Assembly (NCBI GenBank): GCA_010909165.1
Contig: MU008175.1
Coordinates: 1,128,971 to 1,192,970 of the forward strand
Length of the DNA stretch: 64,000 nt
DNA from: Anthoceros angustus
Taxonomy: Eukaryota > Streptophyta > Anthocerotopsida > Anthocerotales > Anthocerotaceae
Direction: 5' to 3'
Both the position numbers and the translations under genes were made by a program. The first letter of the stretch is position 1, and each line of letters begins with the position of its first letter. The notes under the pieces were generated by a model. It was not told where the DNA came from. It searched no databases and saw only the letters and a program-made list of their open reading frames with translations. Below are positions 31,811-42,799 of this stretch, one piece after another.

Positions 31811-33793
31811 TCACCTTCCACCTTCGGACTGTAGCTTTGAGCTCAACATTCCTACCAGCGCATGCAGCTGCTGATGTTGTGGATGCCGGCGGTCTCCCAC
31901 CACGAAAGTGTGTACCTTCTGCTCGTGCTCTATCCAGCTCTCACCAGGCTTCTTCCAGGCACCTTGGGCTTGCCTGAGACTGTGAACCTCCGCTGCCCTG
32001 TCCAGCAAGCCGGCATCTGCGTACATGTGAGACATGAGCACGTAGGACAGGGGATGTTTCGGCTGCAGCTGCACTGCTTGCTTGAAGGCTTCTTCACCCA
32101 GAGCTATGTTGCCATGCTTTCGGCAAGCTCCCATGACGCACAGCCATGTGGATAGGTCAGGTTGCATGGGCATGCTTGACATGAGCTCTTGCAGCCTGGA
32201 GAAGCGTCCGGCACGGCCCAAGAGGTCGATCATGGTGCCGTAGTGCCCCGTGTTTGGGGTGATGTTGTAGTCCCTGCTCATGGATTCCAAGTACTTCTCG
32301 CCTTGCTCCACCAGGCCGGCATGGCTGCAAGCGGAGAGGAGTGAAAGGAAAGTGACCTCGTCTGGCCTGGTTCCAGCCATCTGTAGATGCTGGAAACACT
32401 GCACCGCTTCCTCACCGTACCCGTGCTGCGCGTAGGCCGAGATCATGGCACTCCATGTCACCACGTCTTTTCTAGGCAAGCTCTGGAAAACTCGGCAGGC
32501 GTCCTCCAAGCTCCCACATTTAGCGTACATGTCCACCAGACTGTTCCCGACAAGCAAGGCAGCATCCAGACCTCGGGCTTGAGTCTGGGAGTGCAGCTGC
32601 CTCCCCTGGTGCAGGGCTCCCATGCTGGCGCAGGCCTTTAACAGGCATGCGAATGCGACATGGTCGGCTAGGCTGATGCCCTCCTGCAGCATGCTTGCAT
32701 AGAGATTGAGGGACTCCTGGCCGAGCCCATGCTGAGCATATCCTGCGATCATGGCAGTCCAGGCCACTACATCTTTCTCGGACAGCTTGTCGAACACCCG
32801 GCGGGCATCCTCCAGGGTGCCACATTTGGCATACATGTCCACCAGGCAGCTTCCAATCACAACATCAGCTTCCAATCCCCGGTCCTGTATCAGAGCATGC
32901 AGCTCCCTGCCATCCTGCAAAGCTCCGATGCTGGCACAAGCTTTCACAAGGCAGGCAAGTGTGACATGGTCGGCGACTGTCACCCCCTCCTGCTGCATGC
33001 TCGCATAAAGGGACAGGGATTCCTGACCACGCCCATGCTGCAAGTACCCTCCTATCATGGCAGTCCAGGACACAACATCCTTGGTGGGCATCTGGTCAAA
33101 CACTCTGCGGGCATCCTCCAGGCTGCCACATTTGGAGTACATGTCCACCAGGCAGTTGCCCACAAACACATTGGGCTCCAAGCCAGAGCGCACAACATCA
33201 GCATGGACTTCCTGACCAGATGCCAAATCTGCTGCAGCTGTACATGCTTTCAGAGCAGCCACAAACACATGGTTGTCGGCATTTGCACCCGACTCTCGCA
33301 TGCTTCGGTACAGTGTCACGGCCTGTGCAGGCTGTCCAAGTTCACCATGGGCCAAAATGATGGACACCCACATGAACGAGTCAGGTGTAGCCAGCCTGGT
33401 GAACACCTGCATTGCCTCATGCAGCCTCCTCTGAGAAGCGTACATGCGGATGACGTGGTTGGCCAAAAAAGTGTTGGACTCGTATCCACTTTTCACGCTC
33501 AGAGCATGAACTCGCTTCCCAGAATTCAAATCCCTTTGCCGAATGCACCTGCTCAAAGCAGCATAAAAGAGAGCTGAGGGAATGTAAAATCCTTGCTCGA
33601 CGGCCTGCCTCACCTGCTCCTCCTCATTCTCAATCCAGCTCGGCCTAGGCTTCTCCCTTTCCCGTTCCCGTTCCCTTTCCACCTGTTTCACCTCCTTTGC
33701 GCAGTCCAACCAGGCAGCACCTTGGGCAGAAATCGTCCTCAACTGTCTGTCCTCACAAGTTCTGCTCCAAGTTGCTATCTGCTTCATACCCAA
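31811..33793 (-). CDS. PLS-class E-type PPR protein, 4-module array
   Basis: Shortest intact PPR here: one exon, 660 residues. The N-terminus contains an Arg-Glu run (EREREREREK, coded by a CTTTCC/GTTCCC microsatellite near 33657-33680) and then the PPR body starting EQGFYIPSALFYAALSRC. Four W-x-x-M/I signatures (FMWVSIILAHGELG, VVSWTAMIGGY, VVAWTAMIAGY, VVTWSAMISAY) mark PLS modules. The E/E+ tail (VMGACRKHGNIALGE, MSHMYADAGLLDRA, GESWIEHEQKVHTFVVGD, HPQHQQLHALV) ends without DYW. The first module (NTFLANHVIRMYASQ) matches the opening module of the other PPR genes in the window, so the set shares one ancestor. The organelle and RNA target are unknown. Confidence 0.93.
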   Translation of the reverse strand: MGMKQIATWSRTCEDRQLRTISAQGAAWLDCAKEVKQVEREREREREKPRPSWIENEEEQVRQAVEQGFYIPSALFYAALSRCIRQRDLNSGKRVHALSVKSGYESNTFLANHVIRMYASQRRLHEAMQVFTRLATPDSFMWVSIILAHGELGQPAQAVTLYRSMRESGANADNHVFVAALKACTAAADLASGQEVHADVVRSGLEPNVFVGNCLVDMYSKCGSLEDARRVFDQMPTKDVVSWTAMIGGYLQHGRGQESLSLYASMQQEGVTVADHVTLACLVKACASIGALQDGRELHALIQDRGLEADVVIGSCLVDMYAKCGTLEDARRVFDKLSEKDVVAWTAMIAGYAQHGLGQESLNLYASMLQEGISLADHVAFACLLKACASMGALHQGRQLHSQTQARGLDAALLVGNSLVDMYAKCGSLEDACRVFQSLPRKDVVTWSAMISAYAQHGYGEEAVQCFQHLQMAGTRPDEVTFLSLLSACSHAGLVEQGEKYLESMSRDYNITPNTGHYGTMIDLLGRAGRFSRLQELMSSMPMQPDLSTWLCVMGACRKHGNIALGEEAFKQAVQLQPKHPLSYVLMSHMYADAGLLDRAAEVHSLRQAQGAWKKPGESWIEHEQKVHTFVVGDRRHPQHQQLHALVGMLSSKLQSEGGR

Positions 33794-34503
33794 CGTGGTG
33801 AAGCAGTTTCCTGCTGCTGTGGTTTTCTGTTTGGTTCACAACCTCCCGACACACAATTTTCCCGTCTCCAAGCCCTACAAATACTGGCGCCATGAATCCG
33901 CTTTGGCCTTCAGGCGAGCAGCAACGAAGAGCTCCACCAAGCAATCCACATCAATGGCCTAGCCCTCATCCCATGAAGTGCGAATCGTGGATGCAAATAG
34001 TCGATGCCGGATTGCAACTTCGTCGAGTCTCTTAGGACATTGCGTGCTACAAATCTCACTCCAAACGCAGTAGTCGCCCTGCAGCACATCGCCGTTCGTT
34101 TCAAGTTGGGTGTCAACTTCAGTTTAGCGCATAGGCGTGACCTGGAGCGGACGTGCTGGAATTTCGAACGCAAAAAAGAATTGAAAGGACCATGTGTACA
34201 TATGTACGTGGAAATGGAGGTTCCTTTACGGCAAGGTGTGATATGTACGAGGGTTCTACCTGGCGATCAGCTGCAACGAGTCCAGCAAGCCCAAAGCATG
34301 CAAGAGTGAAAGGAACAGCCAGAACCCCTTCCTCACTGCGCTATTCTGAGGTCCGTGTTGATGACACCTCTCAGCTGCAGCCTGGAACCTTGAGCTCTTC
34401 ATCTAAAAAAGAATTTCCAGATCTCCCGCACATTCGAGCTGCCATCGGCAAACTCTGCCACCAGATGAGCCCCCATGATACCTGGACACATCAACCGCAG
34501 GCA
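33794..34503. other. Intergenic
   Basis: Lies between the 5' end of a PPR gene and the 3' end of the methyltransferase gene, both on the minus strand. A plus-strand open frame at 34153-34812 overlaps the last two methyltransferase exons in antisense and is not considered real. Confidence 0.4.
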
Positions 34504-36155
34504 TCAGGCTACCCGGAACAAGTTGCTGCCATTGGTGACTCTCAAAGGTTTGTCAAAATACAAACCTTCTTCCTCCACGACGCTCTTAAACTGTCTGCTG
34601 CCACCCCCAACACCGAAATAATGCTTCTTGGCAGCCATATACACCACACCATACGAAGGTCTGAGACACTACAAAAAAAGGGAGCCACCAAAGAATCAAT
34701 GGTTAAGCTCTGGCTTGGGCTTGCCACAAACATGAAGGACAGGGAACCAACAACACAAGCACCAACCTTCTTTATCAAAGCGTACAGCTTGGGTAGAGAG
34801 GGAAGGGAGTAAACAGTTTCTGACATCAAGATGATGTCGTACCCGCCTTCACCCTCGCTGGTATCAACTGCCCTGTCACAAGCTCTACTGCCAGAGCGAC
34901 TTCTCAACCGAGACCTGACTCCTTCAGTGGGAGGCTGAGTACCATTTGCGGGAGTGGAGGCAATGTCATCACCGCTAGTACTCCTATTGAGCAGCACATC
35001 TCCATCACCAAAGGAAAATTTAAATTCTGCACTGTTGCCATCGTCAGTGAACTCGGAAGCTTGGCTCGCGTGGACAACAGACAGTAGATGGTGAACATCA
35101 CTCCAATCACCAGCAAAGAACCGCACTTCAGGGCTGAGCTCCTTCAGCTCCTTGGACCTTGACGACAGGTGAGCATCACTCAGCCGTGGAGTCCTTGCCG
35201 GGGAGTTCTCCAAGGTGTTAACATTCACATTCGGGATCGTGAGGGACTTCAAAACGGCCGCATTGAAGTCTTGAAAGTGAACAGCTGACGCTCCCTAAAA
35301 TAAGACACGACACCGATACAGAGACGTCGGTCAGAACGGTCCACAGCAGTAGAAAGCCAACCTGTCGAGGCAAGAAAAAGGACATAACACAACTAACCTT
35401 CAAACAGGCAAGAATGCCAGGAAGCCCATGCCCGCAACCCAGCTGATAACATGTGCCGCACATGGCATGTGTCAGAACCACGTGAATGCTAACAAAAATC
35501 CCAACACAGCAGTAACAAAGAAACAAACCTCTAGCACCCGCTTCCCCCGAAAAGTGAGCCTTCCATCCTGAATTTCTCGACGAAGAGTTTCAATCAAGTC
35601 AATGGTGCACTCCCAGAGCTTGAACCCTCCTGTTAAAACCAGCACGACGCATGCTCCAGTCACTCCCACCGGTGACAGGCGGGACCTTGGGAATCGCAGG
35701 GGGACAAAGAGGTTCAGAATTTTACCCTCATACTTCCCAGGCACAAGGTCAGTATTGGACACACCAAGAGCAGCAGCTGCACTAACTCTGCCCTGCGATG
35801 TGGCAACACATCAAACACATCAGACATCTGGTGACATAAATTGGCCTACATGCTCCAGCTTGACCAGCGTTGTACTACCTTGAGAAGAGTGAGCCCCCGC
35901 TGAAGCGCAACTGTTTCTGTCACGTACGTCTTGGACGTCACTTCCTGCAGATCACCCAGTCCATCAGGGCACGGCAACCAAGACCATCCCGTACAGAATC
36001 AAAGCTGAAAGGCAGGGTACCTCGTCCTGGAAAACCTCCTCAGCGGGAGGAGGAGGGGCCGCAGGCGCAGCAGGAGCCTGGTTGATGAGCTCCTTTTCCG
36101 GATCCTGAACCACACAGTGCGTGGTGAGGCACGCAAGGAAGGAGGGAGCCTTCAT
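34504..36155 (-). CDS. METTL18/Hpm1-like protein-histidine N-methyltransferase
   Basis: Seven-beta-strand SAM-dependent methyltransferase. Family members METTL18 and Hpm1 methylate a histidine of ribosomal protein uL3, and a plant equivalent is At2g43320. Seven exons on the minus strand: 36021-36155, 35879-35944, 35726-35792, 35529-35629, 35398-35442, 34767-35294 and 34504-34668. Phases join to 368 residues. The start MKAPSFLA resembles the family N-terminus. LWECTIDLIETLRREI is followed by FRGKRVLELGCGHGLPGI, the SAM-binding motif I, with the splice junction between VLE and LGCG. HFQDFNAAVL gives motif II, GYDIILMSETVYS the acidic loop, and KLYALIKKCLRPSYGVVYMA the next strand. A Ser/Arg-rich insert (about residues 200-260) is less conserved. 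The last residues are the least certain. Confidence 0.9.
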
Positions 36156-37692
36156 ATTATGCTGGTCTCCCTTCTCCTCGACGGTGGAAGGCACGCAGGC
36201 TCGCTCCTGACGGCAGCCGGTGTCACAAGCTGATGAGCAAGGGGACGGGGACGGGGAGGCGCACCTCACAGTCGCCGGCGGCGGCGGCAAAGTTGAAGCG
36301 GAATGGCAGCCCGCCCCCGCCCCAATCCATCACCTCCTGCAGCTGCCCTCTGCTATCCTCTGCCCTGCTCTGCTTTGTGCGCTGCTACAAGGCTTGCAAC
36401 CGTTCCATGGAAGTCGGATCCAATCTTAAACAACACAAAAATTGTGCTACTGAATTCTTGCGCCTCCTGTTGCGCTTCGCCTGGGACCTCCTGATTGGCC
36501 AGGCGTACAGAAGGCATTTCCAGTCAAACGTTTGGGGCCTACAGCTTTGATGACATAGAATCGCGTGCGCGTTGGCGAAAACACACAGAAATCGTGGCCG
36601 CTGTCTCCCAGACCTTTCCAACATGACATCAACCCTAATCGGACATGGACAAGGTGCGACAAGGTGCTCGCTTTCTCCCAGAAGCAACTGCGGCAATGAA
36701 GCTGTGCATCGAGCGCGGGATTGGAGACATTCAACCAAAGGAAACGCAGGTGCCAGGGATTAGCAGAGATGCTGCTGGGCGGAACACGACATGACGTTCG
36801 CCAATGTGGACCGTGTTCTGTCGTTGTTTCGATGCGTCAGCTTCGATGCGTCAGCTCTGGAAGTTGTGATTGCACGAATGTAAGAAACAGGGCCAATTGA
36901 GCGGCATTCAGATCTCTGTCGATGCATCTTGGAGGACGTGTGAGTACGTAAGAGGCAGCACACACCTTTGGCCATGAACATGATCGTGCTGCAGTGATTG
37001 GTCGCTGGAGATGTTAGGCACCGTAAGGGTTGTGGCACATGTATGGAAAGCACGTAAGAGAGGAAACGAGAAATATCGGCTCGCATGCGTGAGTCTCACC
37101 GACTGTTGTGTGACATCGGGGTTGGATTATCAACATCTGATTATACAGGTGCACATAACTTTACTTTGATCTGCAACACAGCTCTAATTGACAGCGGGGT
37201 GTATTGCCTAACAACCGGGCTGCGAGGTTAGCGTGTGCCTAGAATTGAAACAATGAAATGGTCAGTATTCACATTTCTATTCGACCACAACAAGAGTTCT
37301 AAATATTTACACAGTTTGTATAGCTTCAGTATTGATGGCTCTGCTTTGCCCGGGTTGCGGGGGAACCTCGTCGTGGCTTGCCTCCGACCGCCTAGTGCCT
37401 ACTCACTGCAAGAGTGCAGGCCATGCATGACCTGCTTGCTCCACAGATGCTCGCTGCTCCACTGCCACACATTCAACCTCAATTTTTACGTCATGCGCAT
37501 TCAGTATACATTTTGGGCACACGTATTGACACCAGCATAATTACAGAGTCTTTTCAGACCCAACAATCAACTAGCCCTTCTCGTTTGCAGGAAGAGTCAC
37601 GGTAGGAAAGGATGATGGGGGGTGGAATCTGTCTTTTGCTTTTGGTATGCCCTGCAGACAGACACAAGCCCAGCCCTCAGTTTGGAACACAA
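36156..37692. other. Intergenic
   Basis: Upstream of the methyltransferase and downstream of the J-domain gene. No conserved protein, RNA gene or clear repeat was recognised. Small open frames are not supported. Confidence 0.4.
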
Positions 37693-40600
37693 TTACGCAG
37701 AGGGGGGGCGGTAGACATAACCAGACTTGTATGCAATAGCTAACCTCTTGGCTCGATATGCACCTAGTGACACGGTGGTGAAAATCATGGCCACAAACGG
37801 AAGGCCCGCAAGGACGTAGTAAGCTCGGCTGCCCTTCCTTACCAGCCCGACTGGAGGTCTCCCACCTGGAAAACACGACAAAGATGATGATACCTCGCCT
37901 CCAAACACAGTTCACACGTCGGGGTCCAACACTCAACGAAAACCTTGCAAAGGTTCAGTGTCGAATGGAATTTGTTCCTTACCAGCAGCATATCCCCCTG
38001 CTGAATAAAACGAGCCAGACTTCCAAGCTGCATATGAAAGCACATTGAGCCGCCATCTGTAAGATCAAAGCAGGCAATAGAATAAATCCAAGAGCTACCT
38101 ACATACCTTTGTTGAGGCAGGTGTACGCTTCCGTAACCTGAACCCAAACATAATCTAGTCAGTTGAGCAAGGGAGAGACGTGTAGGCAAGCGGAGGAGAC
38201 GGAGTGAATGGAACAGACCTCTTTGAAAGCAGTTTCAGCCTCAAGCTTCTTATTGGGAGGTAAGAGATCCGGGTGACATTCCAGAGCTTTCTTCTTGTAC
38301 GCTTCCTTCACCTGTCGCAGACGACGAAACAGGCCAGGCAGGCACATGAGTACATCCCTGGATGCAGCACTCTCCCAACAGTCAGCACAGGTTTGCTCCT
38401 CTGAGAAGCTGTACCTCCTGCAGAGTGGCGCCGGGGAGAAGGCCTAGAACGGCTTTCGCATCATCCACATGCATCGCTCAATTCGGAGAACCAAAAATCC
38501 CTGTCCCAACGGCTCAGGGTTTCACAGACTTCCTGTTCGAAATTTGCTCCCTCTCACGAAAATCCTTCTCAACATCAATGGTGCGTCGAGCCACAGTTCC
38601 CAGCCTCTTCCTTATCCTTCCTGCCAAGCCAAGGAGCGCTATTCCAGGAAGACATACCGATCACGACCTGAGGACGTCCGCCATGCTCAGCTACGACAAG
38701 TTCGGGTGCCGTAGCTCCCGCCCTGATGAGCGCCCAAACAAAGCGCGAATCACAACCCTAGGCTCCTCGCCCTGCCGGGCTACGAGTCGAGCTTGCTGTG
38801 ACGTCGTCTCACCTAGGCTCCACCCTGTTCAGTAGTCACGACGAAGAACCGAGAGGGTACGGAAAGCCCTAAGAGTACGAAGGGCGTGGCCTGCCAAGTA
38901 CATACTGAAATTCCGTATATACGCGCATACTTGCTAATTGCAAGAAGAAGAAGAAGAGGTGATGTCGCGCCATGGCATGGCATTGCATGGCATTGCCTTC
39001 ATCGTCGCAGCCGCGGTGTTCACGCCCTGGGGTGGGGGTAGCAGCGGGAGCTGATGCAAGTTGCAGGTCCGAGGTGCGCGCATGCTCCATGTTTACGGAC
39101 TACGACCAGCGGAGAAATCATGGCATGCGGTGATTCCAAGCTAGTTGGCTCTGCCAGACAAGCATGCGCCAATGGCGAGGGAGCAATAGATTCATGTCTC
39201 CACCTCACCTGCTCCAGTTCCTAGCGTGGCATGAAGATCGGTTTCGTGGCCAGTCCGGTGTCATAGTTCTTGAGGTTTGCCAAACCCGGAGGTTCACCAG
39301 ATTCAAATTTGTCACCACTTCCAGATCTGAGTCCGAATTCCACTAGGTATGGAGCCAGGTTGGTCAATCTATGGCTGCGGACGAGTCAAGCTCCATGCGC
39401 AGGCGTGCCGCGAGGATCGGTGTTGGAGCCTATGCAGGCACGGCTTCAGATTTGGGAGTGCCGAGGTTTGCCAACAAGGGCGCCGTGAAAGATTTGGCCA
39501 CTTGCAACTTGGTGGCCTCGATATTTCCATCCAGGCCTCCGCGTGGTTGCGAAAGATTTGGTGTGCTCCCCGTGAGCAGGGCGTACCAACCCGACAGAAG
39601 GAGCACCAATCGGGGGGAAGAAACAGATCTCATGTACATGTGCTGGCGGCCGCGCGATAATTGCTTGGAGGGCTCCTTGGCATGTGATGCCCACGTTCTG
39701 CCCACATCCTCCCTTCATACGCAACTCACGACATGTAGGCCGGGAGCGGCGAGACATTGCCGTGCTGGCGGGGTGATTTGCGGCAAGGAGGCCTGGCCAT
39801 GTGAAGAGATCCATGTCCCATGTATATCACGTGAAGAGCATATATGTGCCTTGCCATGGTTGGAGCTCTCCTCCGGCCTTGTTGGTTTTGAGGTGCCAAA
39901 TCTTTGCTCCAGAAATGATCTGCTGCCAGGAACAAATCGACGTTGCACATGCAGGACGCGACACGCGCCGAGCTCACACAAGAAGTTTACTCTTGGTATT
40001 GCAGAGCTGCGAGCGGCTGAGCTGCCTGTCGGGGGTGTCTGATACTAATGGGGTGCCGCCTACGATGCCGCATAGACCGGGGTCAGGAATCTTCATTCGC
40101 TCCTTCAGCTCCGAAAGTATCTTTCTCGTCCAGGGCTTTTCGCGAAAAGGCATGTCCTTTCTCGTGCAGGGCTTTCCTGGCACAAGCCCAAACACTCCGC
40201 CCTCTTGTGTCTTCACTGCCATGTGTAATCTGTTGGCGACTTCCGAGGCGATCGCATGTGACCCACTATTATTTTGCAGGTGTGTATGTACATATGCAGT
40301 ACGAAGCCAGTCTGCAACATGTACACAATGCTTTCTCAGGTGTACGGCACAGGATGGATATCGAGATGCCGTTTAGGCCCTGATCTGCCGTATCGGATGG
40401 GGATTGGATTGCGTGTAAATGGCTCTTGGAGACGGGAATTATACTTCGTGGATTTGGATGCCAAAGTCATATCGATGAAGTCACGAGCTCGGGATGGGAA
40501 GACCCGAAGTGGAACTCGCTATGAGGTGTGATAGGTCTCGGCTCACCAATGGGGAGTGAGATCCGCTGATATGGCTGGAGAAGCAGAAAAGCCGTCAAAT
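37600..40600. repeat. Tandem segmental duplication, copy 1
   Basis: Sequence from about 37600 to 40600 realigns at an offset of about 2.8-3.0 kb with 40600-43500. Anchors include GGCTCGATATGCACC (37750 and 40772), GATGCAAGTTGCAGGTCC (39052 and 41920), CAAGCATGCGCCAATGGCGAG (39160 and 42030) and GGAGAAGCAG near the right end (40580 and 43476). The copy contains the intact J-domain gene. The right half (39.0-40.6 kb) has a partly conserved frame (RRRAARIGVGAY, VPRFA) of unknown meaning. Confidence 0.85.
37693..38474 (-). CDS. Small J-domain (DnaJ-like) membrane protein
   Basis: Likely Hsp70 co-chaperone. Five exons on the minus strand: 38415-38474, 38219-38311, 38103-38137, 37983-38056 and 37693-37865, 144 residues. 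The J domain starts near residue 5 (DAKAVLGLLPGATLQE) and includes KEAYKKKALECHPDLLP with the HPD signature that stimulates Hsp70 ATPase, then ETAFKEVTEAYTCL. A C-terminal hydrophobic helix (YYVLAGLPFVAMIFTTVSLG) followed by YRAKR suggests a membrane anchor. Phase requires the third donor to be AT-GTAGGT rather than the GTATGT four bases upstream. With that choice the frame continues as AAWKSGSFYSAGGYAAG. An in-frame TGA lies just before the start. A second, broken copy lies 3 kb away. Confidence 0.82.
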
Positions 40601-40691
40601 GGGTTGCGCAAACACACAGAAAAGGAAAGGTGTTTGTCGGGTGAAATCTGCCTTCTGCTCTTGGTACGCCCTGCAAAGGCAGGCCCAGCCT

Positions 40692-41473
40692 TCAGCTTGG
40701 AACACAAGCATGAAGACGGGGGGAGGGGAGACGGTAGACATAACGGGACTTGTACGTAATAGCTAACCTCTTGGCTCGATATGCACCAAATGACACGGTG
40801 GTGAAACTCATGGCCACAAACGGAAGGCCCGCACGGAGGTAGTGGATCGTGAGCTTCTTAATCAGCCCGGCTGGGAGTCTCCCACCTGTAAAACACGACA
40901 AAGCTGATGATAACTCGCCTCCAAATGGTTCACACCTCGGGGTTCGAACAACACTGAACGAATACCTTGCAAGGTTCAGTGTCGAAAGGAGTTCCATACC
41001 ACCCTGCTGGGAAAAACGAGCCAGACTTCCAGGCTGCATACGAAAGCACATTGAGCCGCGCCGTCTGTAAGATGAAAACAAGCAGTAGAATGAATCGAAG
41101 AGCTACCTACATACCCTTGTTGAGGCAGGTGTATAATCAGAGCAGACAAGGGAGAGACATGTAGACAGGTGGACGAGAAAAGAGCGAAGGAACAGACCTC
41201 TTCGAAAGCAGTTTCAGCCTCAAGCTTCTTCTTGGGAGGTAAGAGATCCGGGAGACGTTCCACGACTTTCTTCTTGTAGGCTTCCTTCGGCTGTAGGAGA
41301 CAAAAGAAACAGGCCTAGGCCAGTCAGGCACATGTATACAACCCCGGATGCAGCAGCCTCCGGATCCCAACAATCAGCACAGTTTTGCTCTTCTGAGAAG
41401 CTGTACCAGCTGTAGCGTGGGGCCGGGGAGAAGGCCTAGAATGGCTTTAGTTATTATCATCATCCACATGCAT
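40692..41473 (-). pseudogene. Degenerate duplicate of the J-domain gene
   Basis: Aligns exon by exon with the J-domain gene at 37693-38474. The start region has an ATAATAACTA-type insertion that brings a TAA soon after the ATG. Codons around the HPD region are altered (LPDLLPP in place of HPDLLPP), so the catalytic HPD is lost. Around 41056-41064 two extra bases (ACGGCGCGGC against ATGGCGGC) break the frame of the fourth exon. The tail is extended out of frame (RLPSPRLHACVPS). The gene is non-functional as read. Confidence 0.8.
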
Positions 41474-42761
41474 CGCTCATTTCAGAGAGGCAATAACCCT
41501 GTGTCCCACCGGCCCAGGGCTTCACAGACTTCCTGTTCGAAAGATGCTCCCCCTCACCAGAATCCGCCTCAAATTTAATGATGCGCCGAGGCACAATTTC
41601 GGATCCCAGCCTCTTCCTCATCCTCCCTGCCAAGCCAAGGACATACCGATCACGACCCAAGGACGTCAGCCATGCTCGGCTACGACAAGTGCAGGAGTCG
41701 TGGCTGCCGCTCAACTCCATCCCTGACGAGCTCCCAGAGCGAGAATCGCAACCCTCCCTTGCTGTGACGTCGTCGGAGGCGAGCGCTCTCCAGTTCGCTC
41801 GCTGGTGACGACGAAGAAGCGAAAGTGTACGGAGAGCCCTAACTACTTGCCGTCGCAGCGGCGGTGTTGGTAGTGCTTGCGGGTGACGAACTGGAGCGGG
41901 CCGAGCGGGAGGCTGAGCTGATGCAAGTTGCAGGTCCAAGTTGCGCGCACGCTCACCAATGTTTTCGGACTCCGACGGCGGACAAATCGTGGCATGCGGG
42001 TGGTTCCAAGCTACTTGGCATTGCCAGTCAAGCATGCGCCAATGGCGAGGCAGCAACAGATACGGGACTCCACCTCACCTGCTCAAGTTCCTGGCGTGGC
42101 ACGAAGATCGGTGCTGTGGCCAGTCCGCATGGATGTAGGGACTGGCGGATTAGGGTTTGCCAACCCGGGAGTGTGAACAGATATCGTGACGATTCCATGA
42201 GCCAGTTACGGTGGCCAATCTGCGGCTCCGAAAGAGTTCAACTCCACGTCAAGTGTGGCTGCGAAGGCGGGCCGCGAGGATCGGTGTCGGAGCCTATCCG
42301 GCCATGGCTTCAGATTTGGCAGTGCCGAGGTTTGCCAGTGAGAGCGCCGTGAAAGATCTGAGCACTTGCAAAGCAGGTGGCTTCGATATTTCCATCCCCG
42401 CCAATGGCGTGGTCGCGAAAGATATGTTGTCCTCCACGTGAGCAGCTGCAGCAATCGGAGGCAAGAAACAGATCCCATGTCCATGTGCCGGCAAGGGTGA
42501 TCTGCGGGCGAGGAGAGGATGGCCATGTGAAGAGATCCATGTCCCCCCGTGTAGCACGTGAAGAGCCTATCTGCCTCGCCACGGTTGGAGCTCTGTCTTT
42601 CGTTATACCTGTTGTGCAGCTTTTGAGTTTTGCGGAGTTGGCCAAATGGTTTGGTGCAGGGAATGATCATCTGCCAGGAACACGAGTGACATGTGCACAT
42701 GCACCTGGCCAAACTGAAGAGAAGTTTACACTTGGGAGCGACTCCGACTCCAGCAGCTCAG

Positions 42762-42799
42762 CGGGCCGGGCCGGGCCGGGCCCGGCCCGGCCCGGCGGG
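42762..42799. repeat. Perfect GC-only palindrome
   Basis: Repeats of CGGGC turn into CCCGG at 42780/42781. At least 16 bases on each side are exact reverse complements with no spacer (about 42765-42796). It lies inside the second segmental copy at a point where copy 1 has no such block. Confidence 0.85.

Noticed and set aside
39371-40042. Plus-strand 223-codon frame in duplication copy 1 as a gene
   Set aside because: Only about 40 codons are in the same frame in copy 2, after which the two copies shift relative to each other. Not enough for a gene call, so it is noted under the duplication instead.
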